A DNA stretch of 5,687 nt from Acidobacteriaceae bacterium. Lineage in GTDB: Bacteria > Acidobacteriota > Terriglobia > Terriglobales > Acidobacteriaceae. This document shows positions 1-5,687 of the stretch, in pieces (the stretch's first letter is position 1; every line of letters begins with the position of its first letter). The notes below the pieces were generated by a model. The model did no database searches. It was not told the DNA's origin and worked only from the letters and a program-made list of their open reading frames with translations. The DNA lies in assembly GCA_003166055.1 (NCBI GenBank), contig PMWR01000255.1, positions 1 through 5,687 of the forward strand, in the 5' to 3' direction. The position numbers and the translations under genes are program-made.

Positions 1-22
1 CCGCACTCGGCGGCATCACCAT

Positions 23-62
23 ACGCAAAAAGCCCTCCCGGCCCCGGGAGGGCTTTTTGCGT
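23..62. terminator. Bidirectional intrinsic terminator (19-bp perfect inverted repeat)
   Basis: Positions 23-41 and 44-62 are perfect reverse complements (19 bp), leaving only CC at 42-43 between them; in RNA the tip would open to a loop of four or more bases. The GC-rich core (GCCCTCCCGG / CCGGGAGGGC) is flanked by A5 on the left and T5 on the right, so either strand gives a stable hairpin followed by a U-run. The upstream gene it serves is outside the window. It also insulates the promoter that begins about 50 bp downstream from read-through. Confidence 0.9.
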
Positions 63-111
63 GTCCGTAGCTGCAAAGGAAAACCCATTCGCACAATGTT
101 TTTCTTTTGGG

Positions 112-140
112 TTGACATCCGACCCAAGCAGGTGAATACT
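112..140 (+). promoter_or_regulatory. Sigma-70-type promoter of the padR-permease operon
   Basis: A perfect TTGACA -35 hexamer lies at 112-117, followed by a 17-bp spacer and AATACT at 135-140, which matches four of six bases of the TATAAT consensus. A T-rich tract (99-108) just upstream could act like an UP element. Transcription would be expected to start about 6-8 bases after the -10, at 146-148, directly against the ATG at 149. Hexamers and spacing are seen directly; use of this promoter and the start point are inference. Confidence 0.7.
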
Positions 141-153
141 TAGGTCGGATGAC
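114..153. promoter_or_regulatory. Candidate PadR operator (long interrupted palindrome)
   Basis: CATCCGACC (116-124) and GGTCGGATG (143-151) are perfect reverse complements. Symmetry continues around the same centre (between 133 and 134) with AAG 126-128 against CTT 138-140 wait-free of gaps except single mismatches at 125/142 and 129/138 positions, A130 with T137, and an outer G114/C153 pair; pairing AAG is with C139-T140-T141. About 14 of 20 symmetric positions pair. The element covers most of the promoter spacer, the whole -10 box and the start codon of the PadR gene, the expected place for an autorepressor site. It does not match the classical PadR box (ATGT-N8-ACAT), so assignment to this PadR protein rests on position and symmetry. 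Confidence 0.6.
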
Positions 154-520
154 TACCCAAGACAATAACGACGACCGCATTGCCTTGCTCCAGGGAACAC
201 TGGACCTGCTGATACTGAAAACTCTGGCTCTGGGCTCGTGTCACGGGCAGGGTGTGGCCCGGTTGATTCAGCGCCAGTCGGAGGAAGCTTTTTTTGTCGA
301 CCACGGCTCGCTCTACCTTGCGTTGCAGCGCCTCGAAGACAAGAAATGGATCTCCGCCAAATGGGGCGTCAGCGAGAACAACCGCAAGGCGCGCTTTTAC
401 ACGCTGACACAAAAAGGCCGCGAGCAGCTCGTGGAGAAGACCGGCGAATGGCGCCGCCTCGCACGCGCCATGGGAATGGTTCTTGACAACCACCACGTAC
501 CCAACCGCGAGGAAGCCTGA
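149..520 (+). CDS. PadR-family transcriptional regulator (acidobacterial subfamily)
   Basis: A 123-residue winged-helix DNA-binding protein, probably a dimeric cytoplasmic repressor of its own operon. Residues 12-28 (core LLQGTLDLLILKTLAL) form the first helix typical of PadR proteins; HGQGVARLIQ (32-41), the GSLYLALQRLE recognition-helix segment (53-63) and SENNRKARFYTLTQKGREQL (75-94), the wing and following helix, follow in family order. The C-terminal helix (about 95-113) probably mediates dimerisation. Length fits small PadR proteins (about 100-120). The ATG at 149 is chosen because it gives a normal short lead before LLQGT; there is no convincing Shine-Dalgarno sequence, consistent with a leaderless message. 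Odd points: Leu57 replaces the near-invariant Pro of the GSLYPAL motif, and Gln34 replaces the usual aromatic of HGY. It lies 2 bp before an ADOP permease, a pairing known from Acidobacteria. The signal it senses is unknown. Confidence 0.93.
   Translation: MTTQDNNDDRIALLQGTLDLLILKTLALGSCHGQGVARLIQRQSEEAFFVDHGSLYLALQRLEDKKWISAKWGVSENNRKARFYTLTQKGREQLVEKTGEWRRLARAMGMVLDNHHVPNREEA
509..515 (+). promoter_or_regulatory. Ribosome binding site of the first permease, inside padR
   Basis: GAGGAAG at 509-515 is a good Shine-Dalgarno sequence, 7 bases before the ATG at 523. It lies in the last codons of the PadR gene (stop TGA at 518-520), so the two genes share a transcript and the permease is probably translationally coupled. 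It supports 523 as the permease start. Confidence 0.75.
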
Positions 521-522
521 CC

Positions 523-3183
523 ATGTTCAATCGCAAGCGCAGCCAGCAGGATTTTGCGGAAGAGATCAAGTCGCATCTTGAACTCGAAGCCGACGAGCTC
601 AAGCGCGAAGGCCTCAGCGACGAAGACGCGCATCGACAGGCCCGGTGCGAATTCGGCAACGTGCGCGTGGCGCGGGAGCGCTTCTATCTTAGGGACCGTT
701 GGGCATTCTTCGACAAGGCGCTGCGCGATCTGCGCTTTGCCTTCCGCTCGCTTCGGCAGAGTCCTGGATTTGCGATTACTGCGATTCTGACGCTGGCTCT
801 CGGCATGGGCGCAAACACCGCGGTCTTCAGTGTCATGAACGCGGTGCTGCTGCGCTCGCTGCCGGTCGACCACCCCGAGCGCCTTGTCTTCGTTCAGACC
901 TCCAATCCTCCCATGGGCACCGGCACAGTCGACAGCAACTTGACCTTTTCCTATCCCGTCTACGACGCGCTGCGCAACCAGAACCGCGGCCTCTCGCCCG
1001 TCATCGCCTACGTCCCGCTCTCCGGCAACAAAGTCGCCGTCCGCTATGGCCCAGAGCCCGAAGAAGCCGAAGGCGACATGGTCAGCGGCACGTTCTTCTC
1101 CGGCCTCGGCGTCAATCTGCCATTGGGTCGCGGCTTCAGCGAGCAGGACGAGACGGATCACGCAGCGATTGCCGTCCTCAGCTACAACTACTGGACGCGG
1201 CGTTTTGCGCGGGAACCTGATGTATTGGGAAAGACACTCTTCGTGAACGGTGTGCCCATGACTATTGTGGGGATTGCCGCACAAGGCTTTGAGGGCGTTG
1301 AAGGCGGCAGCTCCACCGACTTCTGGATTCCCCTGCAAAACCGCCGTGAACTCAACGCGTGGGGCAATCCTCCCGAGGACGGCAAGCTCTACAGCACCAA
1401 CTCCACATGGTGGTGCCTTCGCCTCATCGCGCGCCTCGCTCCTGGCGTTAGCAGAACGCAGGCGGTCGCACAGTTGCAGCCGCTCTTCCAATCCGCAGCG
1501 TATATCGGCCTCGGTTCGCCCATGCAGGGCGAAAAGCCTCCCGTATTGAGTCTTGGCGACGCAAAACCCTACGGGTCTGAACAAAAACTCGCCCGCCCGT
1601 TGCACATCCTCATGGCCATGGTCGGCCTTGTGCTTCTCATCGCGCTCACCAACGTGGTCATGCTGCTCATGGCCCGCAACGCAACCCGCCAGCGCGAGTT
1701 CAGTCTGCGCCTCGCCCTTGGCGCTGGTCGCGGAGCACTGTTGCGCCTGCTGCTCATGGAAAGCCTTCTTCTTGTCACAGCAGGTGGCGCGCTTGCGTGG
1801 GCGTTTGCCGTTGCAGCCACGCGTATCCTCGGACAATGGGCGCAGATTGAGTCCAGCCTCGCCCCGGATCGCACCGTGCTTTTGTTCACTCTTGCCGCGC
1901 TCGCTCTCGCCGGCCTGCTCTTTGGCCTCGCTCCGCTCCGGGTTGCTCTCGCGGGCAAGGCCGAACTCGCCCTCAAGACCTCGGCTGCAACATCCAATTG
2001 CGACGCGGGAAAATCACGCACCGGCCGCATCGTTGTCACTCTGCAACTTGCCATGTGCGTCGTCCTGCTGGTCGGCGGAGGCCTGCTCATTCGCACCATG
2101 CGAAACCTTGAAAACACTCCTCTTGGCATGGATGTCAACGGCCTGGTCGTCTTCGGCGTCAAGCCGAACATTGCATCGATTCCCGAAGGCTATGCGCTCT
2201 ACGCCGGCCTGTTGGGCAAGTTGCGCGCCATGCCTGGCGTCGAGTCGGTCACCATCATGGAAGAACGGATCGGCGCCTGGTGGTCAGACAACAGTGACAT
2301 GCGCGTCGACGGCCGCCTCCCCGACGTCGCCAACGGCGCATCCAGAACAGTGCGCAGCAATGTGGTGAGTTCCGACTTTTTCCGCACACTCGGCGTACCT
2401 GTGCTGGCCGGCCGCGAATTTGCCGATTCAGACAACGTGAACTCGCCCCACGTAGGCATGATCAATGAAGAGTTCGCCAAGCGATTCCTGCCCAACACAA
2501 ATCCACTGGGGCACACCATCGGCACCGACGACGGGCGCTATACGATGACTATCATTGGTGTCGTCAAAGACCACAAATACCGCAGCATCGACGAAGAACC
2601 CATTCCCATGGCCTGGTATGACTACGCGCAAATTCCCTACATAGGCGGCATGAATGTGGAGATGCGTGTCCACGGCGATCCGCTTGCCATTCTGCCTGCC
2701 GCACGCAAGGTGGTCCAGCAACTGGATCCCAACTTGCCGCTGATCAAACCGATGACCCAGCGCGACCAGTTCAATACAACCATCTCCCAGCAGATTCTCT
2801 TCGCGCGGCTCGCCGGCTGTTTCGGATTCCTCGCGGTGGTGCTGGTCGCCACCGGCCTCTACGGAACCCTCGCCTATCGCGTGAGCATGCGGACCGCGGA
2901 GATTGGCGTGCGCATGGCAGTGGGCGCGCGGCGCGGGCAGGTGGTCTGGATGATCCTGCGGGACAGCTTGCTGCTCACCAGCGCAGGCGTGGTCATGGGC
3001 GTTCCGCTCGCCATGCTTGTGGGCCATGCGCTGACCGCGTCTCTCTATGGCGTGAAACCGCTGGATGCGATCAGCTACGTTCTCGCCGTCGTCGGCGTAT
3101 GCGTGGTTGCACTGACTGCGAGCGCGGTGCCAGCGGCCCGCGCCGCGAGTGTTGACCCGCTAAAGGCGCTACGCACCGACTAG
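523..3183 (+). CDS. ADOP-family duplicated permease (MacB/FtsX-like, orphan)
   Basis: An 886-residue inner-membrane protein of the acidobacterial duplicated orphan permease family. Residues 1-75 are a charged, cytoplasmic helical prefix (including EEIKSHLELEADELKREGLS, 13-32, and the ARCEFGN segment, 40-46). A first membrane helix (about 82-108, LTLALGMGANTAVFS) leads into a MacB-like periplasmic domain (about 110-345), then an FtsX unit with helices near 360-383, 407-432 and 451-475. The layout repeats: helix about 502-524, second periplasmic domain (about 525-755), second FtsX unit (helices near 762-785, 813-838, 850-872). The duplication is visible in paired motifs: SGTFFSGLGVNLPLGRGF (188-205) with SSDFFRTLGVPVLAGREF (616-633), and REFSLRLALGAGR (391-403) with TAEIGVRMAVGARR (791-804). 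It ends with the family-type PAARAASVDPLKALRTD. No Walker A/B ATPase domain is present here or nearby. Relatives (MacB, LolCDE) couple ATP hydrolysis to periplasmic movements; the substrate of ADOPs is not established. It is co-transcribed with the PadR gene. Confidence 0.93.
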   Translation: MFNRKRSQQDFAEEIKSHLELEADELKREGLSDEDAHRQARCEFGNVRVARERFYLRDRWAFFDKALRDLRFAFRSLRQSPGFAITAILTLALGMGANTAVFSVMNAVLLRSLPVDHPERLVFVQTSNPPMGTGTVDSNLTFSYPVYDALRNQNRGLSPVIAYVPLSGNKVAVRYGPEPEEAEGDMVSGTFFSGLGVNLPLGRGFSEQDETDHAAIAVLSYNYWTRRFAREPDVLGKTLFVNGVPMTIVGIAAQGFEGVEGGSSTDFWIPLQNRRELNAWGNPPEDGKLYSTNSTWWCLRLIARLAPGVSRTQAVAQLQPLFQSAAYIGLGSPMQGEKPPVLSLGDAKPYGSEQKLARPLHILMAMVGLVLLIALTNVVMLLMARNATRQREFSLRLALGAGRGALLRLLLMESLLLVTAGGALAWAFAVAATRILGQWAQIESSLAPDRTVLLFTLAALALAGLLFGLAPLRVALAGKAELALKTSAATSNCDAGKSRTGRIVVTLQLAMCVVLLVGGGLLIRTMRNLENTPLGMDVNGLVVFGVKPNIASIPEGYALYAGLLGKLRAMPGVESVTIMEERIGAWWSDNSDMRVDGRLPDVANGASRTVRSNVVSSDFFRTLGVPVLAGREFADSDNVNSPHVGMINEEFAKRFLPNTNPLGHTIGTDDGRYTMTIIGVVKDHKYRSIDEEPIPMAWYDYAQIPYIGGMNVEMRVHGDPLAILPAARKVVQQLDPNLPLIKPMTQRDQFNTTISQQILFARLAGCFGFLAVVLVATGLYGTLAYRVSMRTAEIGVRMAVGARRGQVVWMILRDSLLLTSAGVVMGVPLAMLVGHALTASLYGVKPLDAISYVLAVVGVCVVALTASAVPAARAASVDPLKALRTD

Positions 3184-3225
3184 CAAGCGTTGCTCGTTTC
3201 AATGCGATGCATCATGTGAAAACAC

Positions 3226-3257
3226 AAAGGCCCTCCGTGTCGCTGGAGGGCTTTTTT
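3226..3257 (+). terminator. Intrinsic terminator of the padR-permease operon
   Basis: GCCCTCC (3230-3236) pairs with GGAGGGC (3245-3251) around an 8-base loop, followed by T6 (3252-3257); an A-rich left flank (3226-3228) can extend the stem into the T-run through a G-T wobble. It lies 46 bp after the permease stop. On the other strand the hairpin is followed by the weaker U-rich CTTTGTGTTTT, so it may also stop transcripts of the convergent gene ending at 3328. Nothing else is recognised in the 144-bp gap (3184-3327). Confidence 0.88.
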
Positions 3258-3327
3258 GCGTCCGTCTCTCATGCCGCCCTGCGTTCTTCACTCAAATTCT
3301 GACTGAGAATGACTTCCCATTCGAGCC

Positions 3328-5687
3328 TCACTCATACCGGAGCGCCACCATCGGATCAACACGCATAGCCCTCCGCGACGGCAGGTACGACGCCACCAGC
3401 GCAATCCCCATGAACAAAAGCGCAACCCAGCCAAACGAGAACGCGTCCATCGTGCTTAATCCATAGAGCACCTTGCGCAGCAGGAACGACAGCCCCACGG
3501 CGAAAATCATCCCCGCCGCAAGCCCCACCATCACCGGCCGTGTACTCTCACGTAGCATCAGCAGCAGCACATCCCGCCTCTTTGCTCCCAATGCCATGCG
3601 AATGCCGACTTCGCGCGTTCGCAAAACCACCATGTAGCTCACCGTTCCATAGATCCCCATCGACGCGAGCAGCAGGCCCAGCAACCCGATGCTCGTCGCA
3701 ATTGCCGCCGACATGGTTGACGCAGCGAAGGCCGGTGTCTGCAGCAGCAAATCCTCAAGAGTGGATGCCGTGACCGCGACATCCGGATCGACCGACGCGA
3801 GCACCGAACCGATCGCTCCCATGCTCTGCGCCGGGTCCCCCTGTGTGCGAATCAGAATCGGATATTCCTGCACTCGATCATCGGGCATCGGCACATACAC
3901 CAGTTGTGAATCGACGCCATCCATCAGCACGCCGCGCGTATCGCGCGCCACCCCGATCACCTCAAATACCTTCCCGTCGGGAACAAGCTGGTTCCTGGTA
4001 CGAAACTGGCCGTCCGTTCCCATGCGCATTGTTCGTCCAATCGGATTCTCACCCGGCCACAACTGGCGAGCAGCCGATTCACTCAAAATCGCAACTGGCT
4101 CCGGCTCACCGGCTTGCACTTGAAACGTGCGTCCAAATAAAAGCGGAATGCTCATAGCCTGAAAATAATTAGGCTGAACGTAGCGGTAGAAGAGAACAGC
4201 CTTGGTGTTCTTCGCCGAGGGCTTCTCGCTGTTCAACGAAATATCGGCGGCTCTAAGGCCCCCTCCATCCGGCGCGACGCCGCTTGTGATCGCCGCAACT
4301 CCAGCGACAGACGCCAGACGGGACCGCACCTCGCGCACCAGCGCTGCCTTGCTCGCGTCGCCATACTTCGCCGTATCCGGAAACTGCAAATCGAGACTCA
4401 AACCGTGCTTGCTGTCGTAACCCGTTTCCATCTTGAGGGCGCGAATCGAACCGCGAATCAACATGCTTCCGGCAATCAACAGCATCAGGGAGAGGGACAC
4501 CTGCGCTGCCATGAGCACCTCGCGCATGCGCTGGCTGCGTCTCGGCGATGTTCCCGCGTTTGCCTTCAGCGCGGAAGAAACCGCGGCCTTCGAGCTTTCC
4601 AGCGCCGGCGTCAGTCCGAACAGAATCCCCGCCGCAACGCTGATCGAGAAGACATAGACAAAAATCCCCAGGTCCGGCGTCACGTGAAAAATGAAGGTGC
4701 CGTATTCGGCCGGAAATGCATTTGCCGCCACAACGACCACGATCTGCAGAAAGGCCCAGCTGAAAAGCAATCCAACCAATCCCGCCAGCACGCCCAGCAT
4801 CGCGCTTTCCGTCAGTAGCTGCCGAATCAGCCGAAAGCGGCTTGCCCCCAGGGATAGCCGCATGGAAAGCTCGCTCTGCCGTGACGCGGCACGAGCCAGT
4901 TGCAGGCAGGCCACGTTCGCGCACGCAATCAGCAATACCAGGCCCACCGCTCCCAGAATAAGCATGAGCACGTAGTTCAGTCCGTGAAAATCCTTCAGCG
5001 GCATCGGAAACGGCGAGCCCGGCCACACCAGCGCAGTCAGCGGCTTCGCAAGTTCGGATTTGGGTTCATGCAGTTCGCGTAAGTGGTCCGCAATCGCGGA
5101 CACCTCCGCCTGCGCCTGTGCGATGGTCGCTCCCGGAGCCAGCCGCGCATACAGCCGGCAACACTGGTTCTCCCTGTCTCGAAACCAATTCGCACCCGGA
5201 TGAATCATCGGTTCGGAACGCAGGGGCAGCCAGAAGTCAGGCGCGTCCACATTCGTTCCCACAAAGTTGTGTGGAGTAATGCCCACGATGGTGAATGGAA
5301 TCCCATTCAGCCGGATTGTCTTTCCCAGCACCGCGGGATCGCCGCCAAAACGCTTCTGCCAGTAGTTCTCGCTGATCAGCGCCAAAAGCGCCGACGCAGG
5401 CTTCGCATCGTCTCCATCCTCAAACGTGCGGCCGCGAAGCACTCCAACTCCCAGCACCGAAAAGTAGTTGTTCGCGACAAAATGTATGCTGGCCATCTCC
5501 GCGTTTTGCGTAACCGGAAAGAACCCTGATCTGCCCAGCAGCGAGCCGGCTCCCGACTTCCGCGCACTCGCGACGCCTCCCGCGCCGGTCAGTGTCAGCG
5601 TCTCCAGATTCGTGCCCGCTGTCAGCCCACTGAAGGCATGCACGTTGTTTCGATAGACCTCGTAGTCCGGAAGGCTGAATGCGGGAG
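3328..5687 (-). CDS. Second ADOP-family permease, 5' end cut by the window edge
   Basis: The frame runs from the right edge to a TGA at 3328-3330, about 785 visible residues of an inner-membrane duplicated permease. It stays open beyond the GTG at 5641-5643: the 14 codons upstream read PAFSLPDYEVYRNN, which aligns with TFSYPVYDALRNQN (141-154) of the first permease, so this GTG is an internal Val and the true start lies outside the window. Visible order (numbered from the edge): rest of periplasmic domain 1 (1-230; ANNYFSVLGVGVLRGRTF at 71-88), FtsX unit 1 (helices near 237-263, 288-314, 337-359; QSELSMRLSLGASR at 270-283), a central helix (390-410), periplasmic domain 2 (411-655; QPNYFQAMSIPLLFGRTF at 504-521), FtsX unit 2 (helices near 660-686, 716-737, 750-770; TREVGIRMALGAKR at 690-703), and a terminal RRAMRVDPMVALRYE. 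It is intact over the visible part and clearly paralogous to, but well diverged from, the first permease. About 130-140 residues, including the first membrane helix and any prefix, are missing. It is convergent with the operon, so not co-transcribed with it; substrate unknown. Confidence 0.92.
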   Translation of the reverse strand, partial: PAFSLPDYEVYRNNVHAFSGLTAGTNLETLTLTGAGGVASARKSGAGSLLGRSGFFPVTQNAEMASIHFVANNYFSVLGVGVLRGRTFEDGDDAKPASALLALISENYWQKRFGGDPAVLGKTIRLNGIPFTIVGITPHNFVGTNVDAPDFWLPLRSEPMIHPGANWFRDRENQCCRLYARLAPGATIAQAQAEVSAIADHLRELHEPKSELAKPLTALVWPGSPFPMPLKDFHGLNYVLMLILGAVGLVLLIACANVACLQLARAASRQSELSMRLSLGASRFRLIRQLLTESAMLGVLAGLVGLLFSWAFLQIVVVVAANAFPAEYGTFIFHVTPDLGIFVYVFSISVAAGILFGLTPALESSKAAVSSALKANAGTSPRRSQRMREVLMAAQVSLSLMLLIAGSMLIRGSIRALKMETGYDSKHGLSLDLQFPDTAKYGDASKAALVREVRSRLASVAGVAAITSGVAPDGGGLRAADISLNSEKPSAKNTKAVLFYRYVQPNYFQAMSIPLLFGRTFQVQAGEPEPVAILSESAARQLWPGENPIGRTMRMGTDGQFRTRNQLVPDGKVFEVIGVARDTRGVLMDGVDSQLVYVPMPDDRVQEYPILIRTQGDPAQSMGAIGSVLASVDPDVAVTASTLEDLLLQTPAFAASTMSAAIATSIGLLGLLLASMGIYGTVSYMVVLRTREVGIRMALGAKRRDVLLLMLRESTRPVMVGLAAGMIFAVGLSFLLRKVLYGLSTMDAFSFGWVALLFMGIALVASYLPSRRAMRVDPMVALRYE

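Noticed and set aside
96..118. ATGT and ACAT half-sites resembling a classical PadR box
   Set aside because: They are separated by 15 bases rather than the expected 8 and lack flanking symmetry.
3..143. Open frame crossing the left terminator and the promoter, ending TAG at 141-143
   Set aside because: It would translate through a 19-bp perfect hairpin and both promoter hexamers, and its product resembles nothing I know. Probably chance openness.
397..1836. 479-codon open frame on the minus strand, opposite the PadR gene and the first permease
   Set aside because: It is codon-registered antisense to the permease, where stops arise only from TTA, CTA or TCA sense codons, which are rare in GC-rich genes. 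Its product is rich in His, Glu, Ala and Arg with no recognisable domain, while the sense strand encodes clear FtsX/MacB motifs.
523..3183. Naming the permease macB, lolC/E or ftsX
   Set aside because: MacB carries an N-terminal ATPase domain, which is absent here, and LolC/E and FtsX are single, unduplicated permeases. Only the family-level ADOP call is supported.
3206..3213. 8-bp palindrome GATGCATC after the first permease
   Set aside because: Too short to be meaningful alone; no symmetric extension and no promoter nearby.
3296..3310. Small inverted repeat ATTCT-GACTG-AGAAT near the end of the second permease
   Set aside because: Only a 5-bp AT-rich stem with no following T-run on either strand; the hairpin at 3230-3251 is the better terminator.
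4253..5026. 257-codon open frame on the minus strand within the second permease
   Set aside because: It is a shifted frame inside an intact gene on the same strand. The permease motifs are continuous in the other frame, so there is no evidence of a frameshift.
5083..5529. 148-codon plus-strand open frame opposite the second permease
   Set aside because: Antisense in codon register to the permease, Arg/His-rich product without recognisable motifs.

Overview
The window looks like chromosomal DNA from a soil Acidobacterium (Acidobacteriota, probably near Terriglobales). It is GC-rich and carries a PadR regulator followed directly by a very long, internally duplicated MacB/FtsX-like permease. 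That pairing, and a permease chain of about 800-890 residues with no ATPase beside it, is the hallmark of the 'acidobacterial duplicated orphan permease' (ADOP) family. The taxonomic call is inferred from gene content only.

Layout. Positions 1-62 end in a 19-bp perfect inverted repeat with flanking A and T tracts, read as an intrinsic, probably bidirectional terminator that closes whatever lies to the left. Positions 63-148 form the control region of a plus-strand operon: a T-rich stretch, a consensus -35 (TTGACA), a 17-bp spacer, a fair -10 (AATACT), and a long interrupted palindrome (114-153) that covers the -10 and runs into the first start codon. The predicted transcription start lies at or within a few bases of the ATG at 149, so the regulator message may be leaderless. 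The operon is a PadR-family regulator (149-520) and, 2 bp later, an 886-residue ADOP (523-3183) whose ribosome binding site lies in the 3' end of the regulator gene. A hairpin with a T6 run (3226-3257) follows.

A 144-bp intergenic stretch then separates this operon from a convergent second ADOP gene on the minus strand (3328 to beyond 5687). The second gene is cut by the right edge of the window: its frame stays open to the last base, and the visible sequence starts inside the first periplasmic domain. About 785 residues are visible and roughly 130-140 N-terminal residues are missing. Whether it has its own PadR partner cannot be seen.

How the parts may work together: the PadR protein probably represses its own promoter by binding the palindrome and thereby controls the co-transcribed permease. 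Both permeases have two FtsX-type membrane halves and two periplasmic MacB-like domains in one chain, so one polypeptide equals a fused permease pair. They would need an ATPase encoded elsewhere, or act without one. The substrates are unknown. I see no insertion sequence, CRISPR array, tRNA or rRNA. The most notable items are the operator/start-codon overlap with a probable leaderless start, the near-matching terminators that flank the operon, and the PadR-linked cytoplasmic prefix of the first permease.
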